This document shows, one piece after another, positions 24,544 through 32,248 of a DNA stretch of 44,716 nucleotides. Each line of letters opens with the position of its first letter. Within the stretch, counting starts at the first letter, position 1. The stretch spans positions 1 to 44,716 of the forward strand of contig JARUHP010000029.1 in the NCBI GenBank assembly GCA_030005635.1, given 5' to 3'. The notes below the pieces were generated by a model. The model saw nothing but the letters and a program-made list of their open reading frames with translations. It ran no database searches and was not told the DNA's origin. The position numbers were made by a program, and so were the translations under genes. Source of the DNA: Deltaproteobacteria bacterium IMCC39146. Its GTDB lineage: Bacteria > Desulfobacterota > Desulfuromonadia > Desulfuromonadales > BM103.

Positions 24544-25649
24544 ATCCCATTTCCTTTCTTGACCTCAAAGCCCCCTACATTGAGCTCAAAAAAGAGCTTG
24601 ATGCTGCATACCAGCGCGTCATGACCTCTGGTTGGTATATCCTCGGCAATGAAGTCACAGAATTCGAAAAAGAATTTTCTTCTTATTGCGGTTCTTGTGA
24701 GTGTGTTGGGGTTGCAAACGGCCTTGAAGCGCTGACGCTGGTACTTCGTGCCTGGGGAGTCGGACCCGGTGACGAGGTCATCGTTCCGTCGAACACTTAT
24801 ATCGCTACCTGGCTTGCCGTGACCCATGTCGGGGCGACTCCGATTCCGGTCGAACCGTGCGAGTCGACCTACAATCTCAATCCGGTTCTGATCGAAAATG
24901 CGATTACTGTCAGGACAAAGGTCGTTCTCCCTGTTCATCTTTATGGTCAACCTGCTGACATGAATCCCATCTGTGACGTTGCCCGGAGATACGGTTTGAA
25001 GGTACTGGAAGATGCGGCACAAGGGCATGGTGCCCGCTACAAGGGAAGAAGAGTGGGATCTCTTGGCGACGCTGCGGGATTCAGCTTCTATCCGGGTAAG
25101 AATCTTGGGGCCTTTGGCGATGGTGGCGCAATTACAACTGACGATGCGGCGTTAGCGGAAAAAATAAGGGAGTTACGCAATTATGGATCGCGGGTAAAAT
25201 ATGTAAACGATGTTGCTGGTTACAACAGTCGTCTTGACGAATTGCAAGCGGCCTTTCTGCGGGTCAAACTCAAGTATCTCGATTGCTGGAATCACAAGCG
25301 CAGCCTGATTGCTGATTGGTACCAAAAGAACCTGCCAATAACCTGCCCGGACTTAATACTGCCAACAGTTCCGGACGATGCGAATCCCTGCTGGCATCAA
25401 TTTGTGGTGCGTTCTCAGTCGCGGGGCTCATTTCAGAAATTACTGACAGAAAATGGTATAGGATCCCTGATTCACTACCCGATTCCACCCCACAGACAGA
25501 GTGCTTATGATAGCCTGAGCATTAAGCTTGGGAGTTTGCCGCTGGCGGAAAAGTTGGCTGATGAGGTTCTAAGTCTTCCTGTTTATCCGCAACTTGAAAT
25601 TGATTGTCTTGCACAATCCCTTTTTGCTCGCCCCATCTGCCGCCGATAA
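24540..25649 (+). CDS. DegT/DnrJ/EryC1 aminotransferase, FdtB/QdtB-type (dTDP-3-keto sugar)
   Basis: A 369-residue PLP enzyme. [16 protein letters not shown] and [16 protein letters not shown] are the start of the 3-aminotransferase branch. [36 protein letters not shown] and [15 protein letters not shown] (PLP lysine) follow. [15 protein letters not shown] and [14 protein letters not shown] close the fold. It would aminate C3 of the ketoisomerase product with glutamate. It is coupled to that gene by ATGA. The last roughly 15 residues ([10 protein letters not shown]) do not resemble the usual helical tail, so a late frameshift is possible though the length is normal. The 254 bases after it hold no clear gene. 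Confidence 0.88.
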   Translation: MNPISFLDLKAPYIELKKELDAAYQRVMTSGWYILGNEVTEFEKEFSSYCGSCECVGVANGLEALTLVLRAWGVGPGDEVIVPSNTYIATWLAVTHVGATPIPVEPCESTYNLNPVLIENAITVRTKVVLPVHLYGQPADMNPICDVARRYGLKVLEDAAQGHGARYKGRRVGSLGDAAGFSFYPGKNLGAFGDGGAITTDDAALAEKIRELRNYGSRVKYVNDVAGYNSRLDELQAAFLRVKLKYLDCWNHKRSLIADWYQKNLPITCPDLILPTVPDDANPCWHQFVVRSQSRGSFQKLLTENGIGSLIHYPIPPHRQSAYDSLSIKLGSLPLAEKLADEVLSLPVYPQLEIDCLAQSLFARPICRR

Positions 25650-25903
25650 GTCCTGCGCCAGATTAATCCTGCCATCATGTTGGTTTCCCTGGGAAGGTTA
25701 TGCTGTCTTTACCTATTGGGTTGGAAGTGGGAAGTTGCCCTGTTGCTCGTGGCGCAGATTCGTTATCTGGCCGCCCAGATGGTAAAGCTTGTTCTGATAA
25801 GCATGAAATTAGATTTCGATATTACGAAGACTTTATCATTCTTGCTGTTTTTTTCAGTTGGTCATAATCAGCCGATGATTGCAAGATAGGCTTGAGGTAA
25901 AAA

Positions 25904-27025
25904 ATGAGCATTCCATTCAACAAACCCTATATGACCGGTAAAGAGCTTTGGTACATCAGTCAGGCACATCACCGGGGGATGCTGGCCGGTGATGGCCACT
26001 TTACCAGGCAATGTCATACCTGGTTGGAAAGCCAGACTGGTTGCCACAAGGCGCTTTTGACCCACAGTTGCACGGCGGCTTTAGAGCTGGCCGCTTTGCT
26101 GACTGATATCGGCCCGGGCGACGAGGTGATCATGCCGTCTTATACGTTTGTCTCCACGGCGAACGCATTTGTTCTGAGGGGAGGGGTTCCCGTTTTCGTC
26201 GATATTCGTCCAGATACCCTCAACCTTGATGAAACAAAGATTGAGGCGGCTATTACGGACAGAACCCGGGCCATTGTTCCCGTTCATTATGCCGGGGTCG
26301 GTTGCGATATGGAAGCAATTATGGACATTGCCGATCGGTATGATCTCCTGGTGATTGAAGATGCTGCTCAAGGGCTTATGGCAACAAGAAACGACAAGGC
26401 GCTTGGTTCCATCGGCCATTTTGGAACGCTCAGTTTTCACGAGACCAAGAATGTGATCTCCGGCGAGGGTGGCGCATTGCTGGTCAACGATGAGCGTTTT
26501 GTAGAGCGCGCTGAGATTGTCCGGGAAAAAGGAACCAATCGCAGTCAGTTTTTTCGTGGCCAGGTCGACAAATATACCTGGATCGATGTTGGCTCATCCT
26601 ATCTGCCTGGTGAGTTGATTGCCGCCTTTCTTCTTGCGCAGCTCGAAGAGGCCACCGAGATTACCCGCCGACGTTTGGATGTATGGCAACAGTACCACGA
26701 GGGTTTTGAAGGATTGGAAGGCAAGGGCCTCCTGCGCCGCCCCAAGCGCCCTGCTGAATGCCAGCACAATGCGCACATGTACTATCTGCTGGTCGAGAAC
26801 CTAGATGTCAGGACTGCACTGATTCAATATCTGAAAGAAAAGGGCGTGCATGCTGTTTTTCATTATGTTCCGCTTCATTCCTCTCCTGCCGGTATACGTT
26901 ATGGGCGCTTTGACAATGACCTCCTCGTGACAGATGCCATAGGTGATAGACTGTTGCGACTTCCTCTTTTTGTCGGTCTTGAGGATGCCCCATTGATTGT
27001 TGATTTGATCGAAAATTTTTTCTAG
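25904..27025 (+). CDS. rffA: dTDP-4-amino-4,6-dideoxygalactose transaminase (WecE/RffA)
   Basis: A 373-residue PLP aminotransferase. The start IPFNKPYMTGKELWYISQA and LAGDGHFTRQCHTWLE are characteristic of WecE/RffA. GDEVIMPSYTFVSTANAFVL, VIEDAAQGLMATRNDKALG, TLSFHETKNVISGEGGAL (PLP lysine) and DVGSSYLPGELIAAFLLAQL follow. HAVFHYVPLHSSPAG is the C-terminal substrate loop. It would aminate C4 of dTDP-4-keto-6-deoxyglucose to dTDP-Fuc4N. It needs RfbA (9491) and an RmlB not in this window. The presence of both a 3- and a 4-aminotransferase implies two amino sugars. The 251-base gap downstream holds no gene I can support. Confidence 0.92.
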   Translation: MSIPFNKPYMTGKELWYISQAHHRGMLAGDGHFTRQCHTWLESQTGCHKALLTHSCTAALELAALLTDIGPGDEVIMPSYTFVSTANAFVLRGGVPVFVDIRPDTLNLDETKIEAAITDRTRAIVPVHYAGVGCDMEAIMDIADRYDLLVIEDAAQGLMATRNDKALGSIGHFGTLSFHETKNVISGEGGALLVNDERFVERAEIVREKGTNRSQFFRGQVDKYTWIDVGSSYLPGELIAAFLLAQLEEATEITRRRLDVWQQYHEGFEGLEGKGLLRRPKRPAECQHNAHMYYLLVENLDVRTALIQYLKEKGVHAVFHYVPLHSSPAGIRYGRFDNDLLVTDAIGDRLLRLPLFVGLEDAPLIVDLIENFF

Positions 27026-27276
27026 TCACAACTTTTCGGGAATGAATAAGCTCAAAATAATCGGCGTTGCACTGTTATATGGAAATAAAGGATTAAGAGG
27101 TGTCAGGCCCTGAGATGTAGGAAATCAACTGGATGCAGATAAACGTAGAAAAGGCATGATCCTTAGAGTCCAATGTCAGCATATATAGAGCCTGCCAACG
27201 ACCAATTGAATGGTTCGGTTCGCACTTGATGCGTTTGCGGTATAAACTTTAGTCTTGGTTCCATAACCGGTAAGCT

Positions 27277-29013
27277 ATGACGTCAAAAATTATAAATCCT
27301 ATGAGGTTAAAATGGATACCGCAAGGACTGGCCCTTGTTTTTTTGTTTGGTATTTTATTTTTTCTGAACACCTTCGCTATTGTTGATGGTGATTATTTCT
27401 GGCATGTAAACACCGGTCAGTGGATATGGGAGCATCGAGTCCTCCCGGTATCCGACCCCTTCTCATTTACCGTAACAGACAACAACCCCTTTCGTCCGGA
27501 ATCTGGGCGGATCCATATTATTTTGCAACAGTACTGGCTGGCCCAGTTAGCGCTTTACTCTCTTTGGAGCTGGGGCGGTGAGGCCAGCATCGTTGTGTTA
27601 AGAGCGCTGATTCATTCAAGTCTGATCTTAGCTGTCTTTTGCGTCTCATGGCGCAGGGCGGGTATCTATCGTGCCTTGATTTTTGCTGCATTGACCTTTT
27701 GTCAATTTCAGATGATTCCAAATGAACGTCCGCAACTGTTCACGTGTCTTTTTACTTTTTTACTCGTGATTTTACTTGAGAAAGTGACAGACAGAAGTCG
27801 TCCTGTTCCAAGGGCTATTATTGTCGGGCTGCCTGTCATGATGCTCTTGTGGGCCAATATGCATGGTGGTTATATTTTAGGCCTCTGTATGATTGCTGCA
27901 TATGCCGTCGGTTTTTGTCTGGAACAGTACAAATCGTTTGACAGTACTTCGGGGCAGAAGATTCTTCTGCTTGTTGGCTCGGGAATGATTACGATGGCCA
28001 ACCCCGTTGGCCTGCCAACATTGCTCTCAGATCTTTTTGCGACTCAGTCAAACTATCTGTCAGGTGTGCAGGAGTCCGTGAGTAGTGTTAATGCGATTTT
28101 TTCAGGGGGGATTATGAGCCATCTTCCGTACGTCATTATGCTACTGCTGACAATGGTGGCGCTGGTTAATGCCTTCAAGAGAATACGTGCCACGCAGTTG
28201 TTAGCTGTTGGGGGCGTTCTGGTTCTGTCTTTGCTGGCAATACGGTATCAGATCTTTCTTTTCTTGATTGCTCCGCTGGTTTCCACCTACTTGCCATTTA
28301 CTCAAAAAAAGAAATGGGCAGTTCCGGTTGTTGCTCTTTTGATTGTTTTCCTACTATCAAATACTAATTTTCAAAAGCCGTCAGTTTTCGCTGCCAGTTC
28401 CGAATTTCCTGCTGCTGCAATCGAATTTGTTCGTTCTACTCAACCGTCTCAGAACCTCTTCAATTATTATGACTGGGGGGGGTATCTGGCCATTAAAGCC
28501 CCTGATTATAAAGTTTTTGTTGATGGCCGCGGCCTTGTTGAAGAGTTTGTGACCAAACATAATGAGGTTCTTTTTGAAGAAAAGCTGTCGGCATTAGATG
28601 ATTACTCTATCAACACGACCATTTTCCCAATCCACAACCTTGTCACGGGAAAAGTGATACCGCTGGCTGTTATGCTGATGTATGATCCTGACTGGAAAGC
28701 GGTGTTTATGGGAAGAAATAGCCTGGTATTTGTACGCAACGTCCCAGAGAATAAAGCGATAATAGGTACCTATTCCATTCCTCAAGATTATTTAGTCGGA
28801 GCTCTTGTCAACGCATATGACCGCATGCTTGTGTTATACCCTGCTCATTATCGTGCGCTTGTAACCAAAGCTCAGCTTCAAGAAAATATCGGTGACCTGA
28901 CTGGCGCGATGGGCTCACTGAAAAGGGCGCAGGCAGTGAACCCCGAATCTCAATACGTGAGGGAATCAATCCAGCGCCTCATGCGTAAATCCGTCCGTCT
29001 AGGGTCAGGGTAA
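27277..29013 (+). CDS. Polytopic membrane protein with short TPR-like C-terminus, GT-C-like paralog 3 (578 aa)
   Basis: Same architecture as the 764 and 7475 products. IVDGDYFWHVNTGQWIWEH follows the first span, and LQQYWLAQLALYSLWSWGG matches their W-L motif. About ten spans run to residue 365. The soluble part has NYYDWGGYLAIKAP and KVFVDGRGLVEEF. The C-terminus has one or two helical repeats (LQENIGDLTGAMGSLKRAQ). It is probably an outer-face sugar transferase acting with the polyprenyl-phosphate enzymes upstream, inferred from topology. It ends the glycan run; the recO remnant begins 83 bases downstream. Confidence 0.7.
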   Translation: MTSKIINPMRLKWIPQGLALVFLFGILFFLNTFAIVDGDYFWHVNTGQWIWEHRVLPVSDPFSFTVTDNNPFRPESGRIHIILQQYWLAQLALYSLWSWGGEASIVVLRALIHSSLILAVFCVSWRRAGIYRALIFAALTFCQFQMIPNERPQLFTCLFTFLLVILLEKVTDRSRPVPRAIIVGLPVMMLLWANMHGGYILGLCMIAAYAVGFCLEQYKSFDSTSGQKILLLVGSGMITMANPVGLPTLLSDLFATQSNYLSGVQESVSSVNAIFSGGIMSHLPYVIMLLLTMVALVNAFKRIRATQLLAVGGVLVLSLLAIRYQIFLFLIAPLVSTYLPFTQKKKWAVPVVALLIVFLLSNTNFQKPSVFAASSEFPAAAIEFVRSTQPSQNLFNYYDWGGYLAIKAPDYKVFVDGRGLVEEFVTKHNEVLFEEKLSALDDYSINTTIFPIHNLVTGKVIPLAVMLMYDPDWKAVFMGRNSLVFVRNVPENKAIIGTYSIPQDYLVGALVNAYDRMLVLYPAHYRALVTKAQLQENIGDLTGAMGSLKRAQAVNPESQYVRESIQRLMRKSVRLGSG

Positions 29014-29095
29014 AAAGGAGCTGGGTCGTTGAGAAAGCTTGTGTTGAAGTGTAGTTGTCCATGATCTATGCTTCTGAGAGTTTTACGCTTACCCT

Positions 29096-29304
29096 ATGAT
29101 AAACTCTATCTCCCCTGCCATTATCCTCCACCACACTGATTACGGCGAAGCCGATCACCTCGTCATCTTCCTTACGCCAGAGCTTGGTCGTCTCAAGGGT
29201 TTTGCACGCGCTGCACGGAAAAGCCGCAAGCGTTTCGGAGCGGCTCTGGAACCTTGTGCGGAAGTTCTGCTGCATTGGACTGCGCGCGGTTCGGGAGATC
29301 TTTA
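29096..29304 (+). pseudogene. recO: recO 5' remnant (first about 70 codons)
   Basis: This frame starts MINSISPAIILHHTDYGEAD and matches the N-terminus of the intact recO at 30056 for about 209 bases, then breaks at GGTTCGGGAGATCT and runs into unrelated sequence with a stop at 29318-29320. A hand count gives about 27 differences in 188 aligned bases, mostly at third codon positions. The two copies therefore diverged as working genes before this one was cut off, so this is not a recent local duplication. The remnant keeps the original upstream side of the locus. Confidence 0.88.
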
Positions 29305-29348
29305 TTGTTGGTTCTGTTAGCGGAAAGGGTTGATAAAGTAGGGTTATG

Positions 29349-29377
29349 TTGACAACTCTTGTCTTAGTGACTATTCT
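29349..29377 (+). promoter_or_regulatory. Sigma-70 promoter of the toxin-antitoxin pair
   Basis: TTGACA (29349-29354), exactly 17 bases, then TATTCT (29372-29377). It lies 50 bases before the antitoxin start and abuts a palindromic operator, the usual layout of an autoregulated type II module. With recO only eight bases behind the toxin, this promoter probably also drives recO. Confidence 0.7.
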
Positions 29378-29380
29378 GGA

Positions 29381-29410
29381 CTTAGCTAGACTTAGCTAAG
29401 CCTAGCTAAG
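29381..29410 (+). promoter_or_regulatory. Palindromic operator of the toxin-antitoxin pair
   Basis: Three TTAGCTA/CTAGCTA-type units follow the -10 box. CTTAGCTAAG at 29391-29400 is a perfect 10-bp palindrome, flanked by CTTAGCTAG on the left and CCTAGCTAAG on the right. Repeated palindromes overlapping the transcription start are where Phd/YefM-type antitoxin complexes bind. No binding data. Confidence 0.6.
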
Positions 29411-29427
29411 CAATGGCGGAGGAATTT

Positions 29428-29661
29428 ATGCAAGTCAATATGCACGAAGCAAAAAGCAAGCTGTCGGCTTTAGCCGAAAAGGCAAGTCAGGGAGAAGTCG
29501 TCGTTATAGCCAAGGCCGGTAAGCCTTATGTGGATATTCTTCCTCACAAAGACAACCGTATTGAGCGTAAGCCTGGGCGCTTTAAGGGCCAGATTCAAGT
29601 TGCCGATGATTTTGATCAAACACCAGAAAGCGTCATTGACGAATTTGAGGGGAAATCCTGA
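29428..29661 (+). CDS. Phd/YefM-family antitoxin
   Basis: A 77-residue protein opening MQVNMHEAKSKLSALAEKA, the Phd/YefM DNA-binding half, then GEVVVIAKAGKPYVDILPH, and a charged, probably disordered tail (DDFDQTPESVIDEFEGKS) that would wrap the toxin. ATG 29428 is preferred over 29413 because GGAGG precedes it by five to six bases. Its stop overlaps the toxin start by one base (TGATG). It would neutralise the toxin and repress the promoter through the palindromes just upstream. Confidence 0.88.
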   Translation: MQVNMHEAKSKLSALAEKASQGEVVVIAKAGKPYVDILPHKDNRIERKPGRFKGQIQVADDFDQTPESVIDEFEGKS

Positions 29662-30047
29662 TGCAGCGATTCCTGCTAGATACTCATACTCTCCTCTGGT
29701 GGCTTAATGACTCGCCTCAACTTGGGCCGCGTTGTAGGAAGATGATCCGCAATGACCGCAATCAGGTTTTTGTTAGTGCCGCAACGACTTGGGAGATCTC
29801 GATAAAAATGGCTATTGGAAAGCTGAAAGCCCCTGAAGACATGGATTCAGTTGTTGATGATGAGGGTTTTAGTAAACTTCCAATCAGCCTTTATCACGGG
29901 CAACTGGCTGGGAGCCTTCCCGCCCATCATCGTGACCCCTTTGACCGGATGTTGATCGCCCAAGCTCAAGCGGAGGGCCTGATTCTCATAACCGAAAATA
30001 AAAATTTCAGTTTGTATAGTCTCCTATTGAAGAGCGCTTCTGATTAA
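29661..30047 (+). CDS. VapC-like PIN-domain toxin
   Basis: A 128-residue PIN nuclease. FLLDTHTLLWWLNDSP carries the first acidic residue, VSAATTWEISIKMAIGKL the second, and HHRDPFDRMLIAQAQAEG the third and fourth. This DTHxLLW/DPFDRxLIAQA type usually pairs with Phd/YefM antitoxins and cleaves RNA, in several studied cases initiator tRNA or rRNA. All acidic residues expected for activity are present. Its stop (30045-30047) is eight bases before recO, so toxin and recO share a transcript. Confidence 0.9.
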   Translation: MQRFLLDTHTLLWWLNDSPQLGPRCRKMIRNDRNQVFVSAATTWEISIKMAIGKLKAPEDMDSVVDDEGFSKLPISLYHGQLAGSLPAHHRDPFDRMLIAQAQAEGLILITENKNFSLYSLLLKSASD

Positions 30048-30055
30048 ATCAACTC

Positions 30056-30817
30056 ATGAATCCGAATATTTCCCCCGCCATCATCCTCCACCACACCGAT
30101 TACGGTGAAGCCGACCGTATCGTTACCTTCCTCACGCCTGAGCATGGACGTCTCAAAGGTTTCGCCCGCGCTGCACGGAAAAGTCGTAAGCGTTTCGGCG
30201 CCTCTCTGGAGCCCTGTGCGGAAGTTCAGCTGCATTGGACTGCGCGTGGTTCGGGAAATCTGGTTAGTTTGCGTGATGCGGAGCTGGTTGATCTTCATTC
30301 CGGATTGCGCCGTGATCTGGAGACCTTGACGTTGGCTGGCTATGGCTGTGAACTGGCCGATGTGCTGTTTGACGAGTCGGGCGTTGGGGTTGAAGTTTTC
30401 CATCTGTTGCAGGCTTTTCTTAACCATCTCGACACGCAAGGGTATTCTGTTGAAGCGCGACTCCTTCTGGAGATTCGCATGCTCTCTGTTGCTGGCTATC
30501 TTCCCCATCTTCAGCATTGTGCGGATTGTTCCGGACCTTTACCGAAGGGGGCTGTCAGTTTCTCGGCAGCCCTTGATGGAAGTCTTTGTCCTGACTGCGA
30601 CGCTGGGCGGGCTACACTGAAAATCGATCGTATGACACTCGGAACTTTTGGAAAAATCATGCAGACACCCTTGACCAGTTTTGCTGATTTCAAGCTCAGC
30701 CCTCTCTCTCGTAAAGAAGGTCAACTGTTGTTGAGTGACGCCTTGCGCTGTTACTTACACAGACCTCTGAGGAGCCTCGAATTTCTCAATCGATTTAGTC
30801 CGGATGAGACGTCTTAA
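30056..30817 (+). CDS. recO: DNA repair protein RecO
   Basis: A 253-residue RecO. The N-terminal OB fold has ISPAIILHHTDYGEAD, TFLTPEHGRLKGFARAARK and LEPCAEVQLHWTARGSG. A helical domain follows, with a zinc site made of HCADCSGPLP and DGSLCPDCD (CxxC pairs about 20 residues apart), then a helical tail ending LEFLNRFSPDE. RecO anneals ssDNA-SSB and loads RecA with RecR in gap repair. No ribosome binding site is evident; translation may depend on the toxin gene just upstream. A second, truncated recO 5' end lies 960 bases upstream. Confidence 0.95.
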   Translation: MNPNISPAIILHHTDYGEADRIVTFLTPEHGRLKGFARAARKSRKRFGASLEPCAEVQLHWTARGSGNLVSLRDAELVDLHSGLRRDLETLTLAGYGCELADVLFDESGVGVEVFHLLQAFLNHLDTQGYSVEARLLLEIRMLSVAGYLPHLQHCADCSGPLPKGAVSFSAALDGSLCPDCDAGRATLKIDRMTLGTFGKIMQTPLTSFADFKLSPLSRKEGQLLLSDALRCYLHRPLRSLEFLNRFSPDETS

Positions 30818-30843
30818 TGCCTGATTTTAGCAGGGCTAATATC

Positions 30844-30872
30844 TTGACAGTGAGGGGTCTCCAAGCTAGTAT
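30844..30872 (+). promoter_or_regulatory. Probable sigma-70 promoter upstream of glyQ
   Basis: TTGACA (30844-30849), a 17-base spacer and TAGTAT (30867-30872). Transcription would start near 30879, leaving a leader of about 265 bases before glyQ that contains a hairpin and a repeat element. Confidence 0.6.
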
Positions 30873-30899
30873 GCCAAACTGTTGTTCGCAGAGAGGATA

Positions 30900-30933
30900 C
30901 GGCCTTCAGGCTCCCTGAAGCCGGTTCATTTTT
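30900..30933 (+). terminator. Hairpin with T-run: recO terminator or glyQ leader attenuator
   Basis: CGGCCTTCAGG pairs with CCTGAAGCCG (10 pairs, one bulged C, loop CTC), followed after GTTCA by a run of five T. Strength is moderate because the T-run is not immediately adjacent. It sits about 20 bases after the start of the predicted glyQ promoter, so it may end recO transcripts, attenuate glyQ, or end a short RNA. Confidence 0.45.
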
Positions 30934-30961
30934 ACTAAATTTTTAAATGAATACAGCTAAA

Positions 30962-31086
30962 GCGTAACGCAAAGACGCAAAGGGTAAAGAAAGACGCAAA
31001 GAAAAGTTTTAGAGGGTTTTAAAACTTTCTTTTTTCTTGCTTCGTTTTCCTTTGCGCCTTGAGTGAGTGCAACGAACGGGCGTTAA
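30962..31086. repeat. Palindromic repeat family C (ACGCAAAGACGCAAAG), copy 1
   Basis: The left arm GCGTAACGCAAAGACGCAAA and the right arm CTTTGCGCCTTGAGTGAG...CGAACGGGCGTTAA form an imperfect palindrome of about 125 bases. Copies at 32029-32219, 43264-43364 and 43587-43706 share the arms. It is noncoding, just upstream of glyQ. Confidence 0.8.
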
Positions 31087-31145
31087 AAGTTTTGACGTTG
31101 TTTGACTTAAATTGACCTGATGGGCAAACTGCCCCTGGAGACATT

Positions 31146-32015
31146 GTGAATTTTCAAGAACTCATCCTGGCACTGCAGAACTACTGGGCCAACCACGGTT
31201 GCATTCTTCAGCAGCCCTATGATACGGAAAAGGGGGCGGGAACTTTTCACCCTGCAACTTTTTTACGCGCACTCGGCCCTGAGCCGTGGAACGTTGCATA
31301 CGTAGAACCCTCCCGTCGTCCTACCGACGGTCGCTACGGTGAGAATCCCAACCGTTTGCAACACTATTACCAGTTCCAGGTTCTCCTTAAACCTTCACCG
31401 ATGAATATCCAGGAACTTTACCTCGACTCTCTGAAGAGTTTCGGCATTGATCCTGCTAAACACGACATCCGTTTTGTTGAGGATGACTGGGAGTCACCGA
31501 CACTCGGTGCCTGGGGCCTTGGTTGGGAAGTCTGGTTGGATGGTATGGAGATTACCCAGTTCACTTATTTTCAGCAATGTGGTGGTATCGATCTCAAACC
31601 GATTCCGGGTGAGTTGACCTATGGCATTGAGCGTATCGCCATGTACATCCAGGGTGTCGATAATGTCTACGATCTCGATTGGGGTGGTGGCCTTAAGTAT
31701 GGTGACGTTCATCATCAAACCGAAGTTGAATTCTCCACTTATAACTTCGAAGAAGCTGATACCGGCATGATGCTGCAACTTTTCGATATGTTTGAGAAGG
31801 AATGCATCCGCCTGGCTGAGAGAGAGTTGGTTTTCCCAGCCTATGATTACGTGCTGAAATGTTCCCACTCCTTCAACATGCTTGATGCCCGTGGCGCTAT
31901 CTCGGTCACCGAGCGTGCACACTACATCGGCCGGGTTCGTAACCTGTCCAAGCTGTGTGCCGAGCTTTATGTGGCTCAGCGTGAGAAGATGGGCTTTCCG
32001 CTTTTGAAGAAATAG
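31146..32015 (+). CDS. glyQ: Glycyl-tRNA synthetase alpha subunit
   Basis: A 289-residue class II catalytic subunit of the alpha2beta2 enzyme. [20 protein letters not shown] at the start, [20 protein letters not shown] (motif 2 region), [20 protein letters not shown] and [19 protein letters not shown] (motif 3) are diagnostic. It activates glycine with ATP and charges tRNA-Gly with GlyS. GTG start at 31146, preceded by GGAG six bases before. Length is normal. It is separated from glyS by 233 bases occupied by a repeat element, although the two are normally close together. Confidence 0.97.
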   Translation: MNFQELILALQNYWANHGCILQQPYDTEKGAGTFHPATFLRALGPEPWNVAYVEPSRRPTDGRYGENPNRLQHYYQFQVLLKPSPMNIQELYLDSLKSFGIDPAKHDIRFVEDDWESPTLGAWGLGWEVWLDGMEITQFTYFQQCGGIDLKPIPGELTYGIERIAMYIQGVDNVYDLDWGGGLKYGDVHHQTEVEFSTYNFEEADTGMMLQLFDMFEKECIRLAERELVFPAYDYVLKCSHSFNMLDARGAISVTERAHYIGRVRNLSKLCAELYVAQREKMGFPLLKK

Positions 32016-32028
32016 GTCAAAGGCAAAA

Positions 32029-32219
32029 GCGTAACGCAAAGACGCAAAGGGTAAAGGGTAAAGAAAGACGCAAAGAATAGATGCAAAGAATAGATGCAAA
32101 GAAAGATGCAAAGGATAGGGTAAAGAAAAGCTTTAAAGGGTCTCTTTCTTTTTTCTTTCTCAGCTTTTCTTTGCGTCTTGAGTGAGTTAAGCGAACGGGC
32201 GTTAAGCGAACGGGCGTTA
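32029..32219. repeat. Palindromic repeat family C, copy 2, inside the glyQ-glyS interval
   Basis: An enlarged copy of the element before glyQ. The left arm GCGTAACGCAAAGACGCAAA is followed by extra internal GATGCAAAGAATA-type units, and the right arm CTTTGCGTCTTGAGTGAG is followed by a 15-bp exact tandem duplication, GTTAAGCGAACGGGC (32186-32200, 32201-32215). It fills most of the glyQ-glyS gap, so any glyQS mRNA carries a long hairpin between the two cistrons. Confidence 0.8.
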
Positions 32220-32248
32220 TAAAAAGAGTTTTAGGAACGGAGCAATAA

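Noticed and set aside
25677-25889. 70-codon frame between the two aminotransferase genes
   Set aside because: Poor composition, no ribosome binding site and no recognisable domain.
29096-29320. 74-codon frame as a separate small gene
   Set aside because: It aligns to the recO start and then breaks; the final residues are unrelated read-through.
30873-31145. T-box or glycine riboswitch in the glyQ leader
   Set aside because: No T-box consensus or antiterminator fold seen, and no tandem glycine aptamer pattern; most of the leader is a dispersed repeat.
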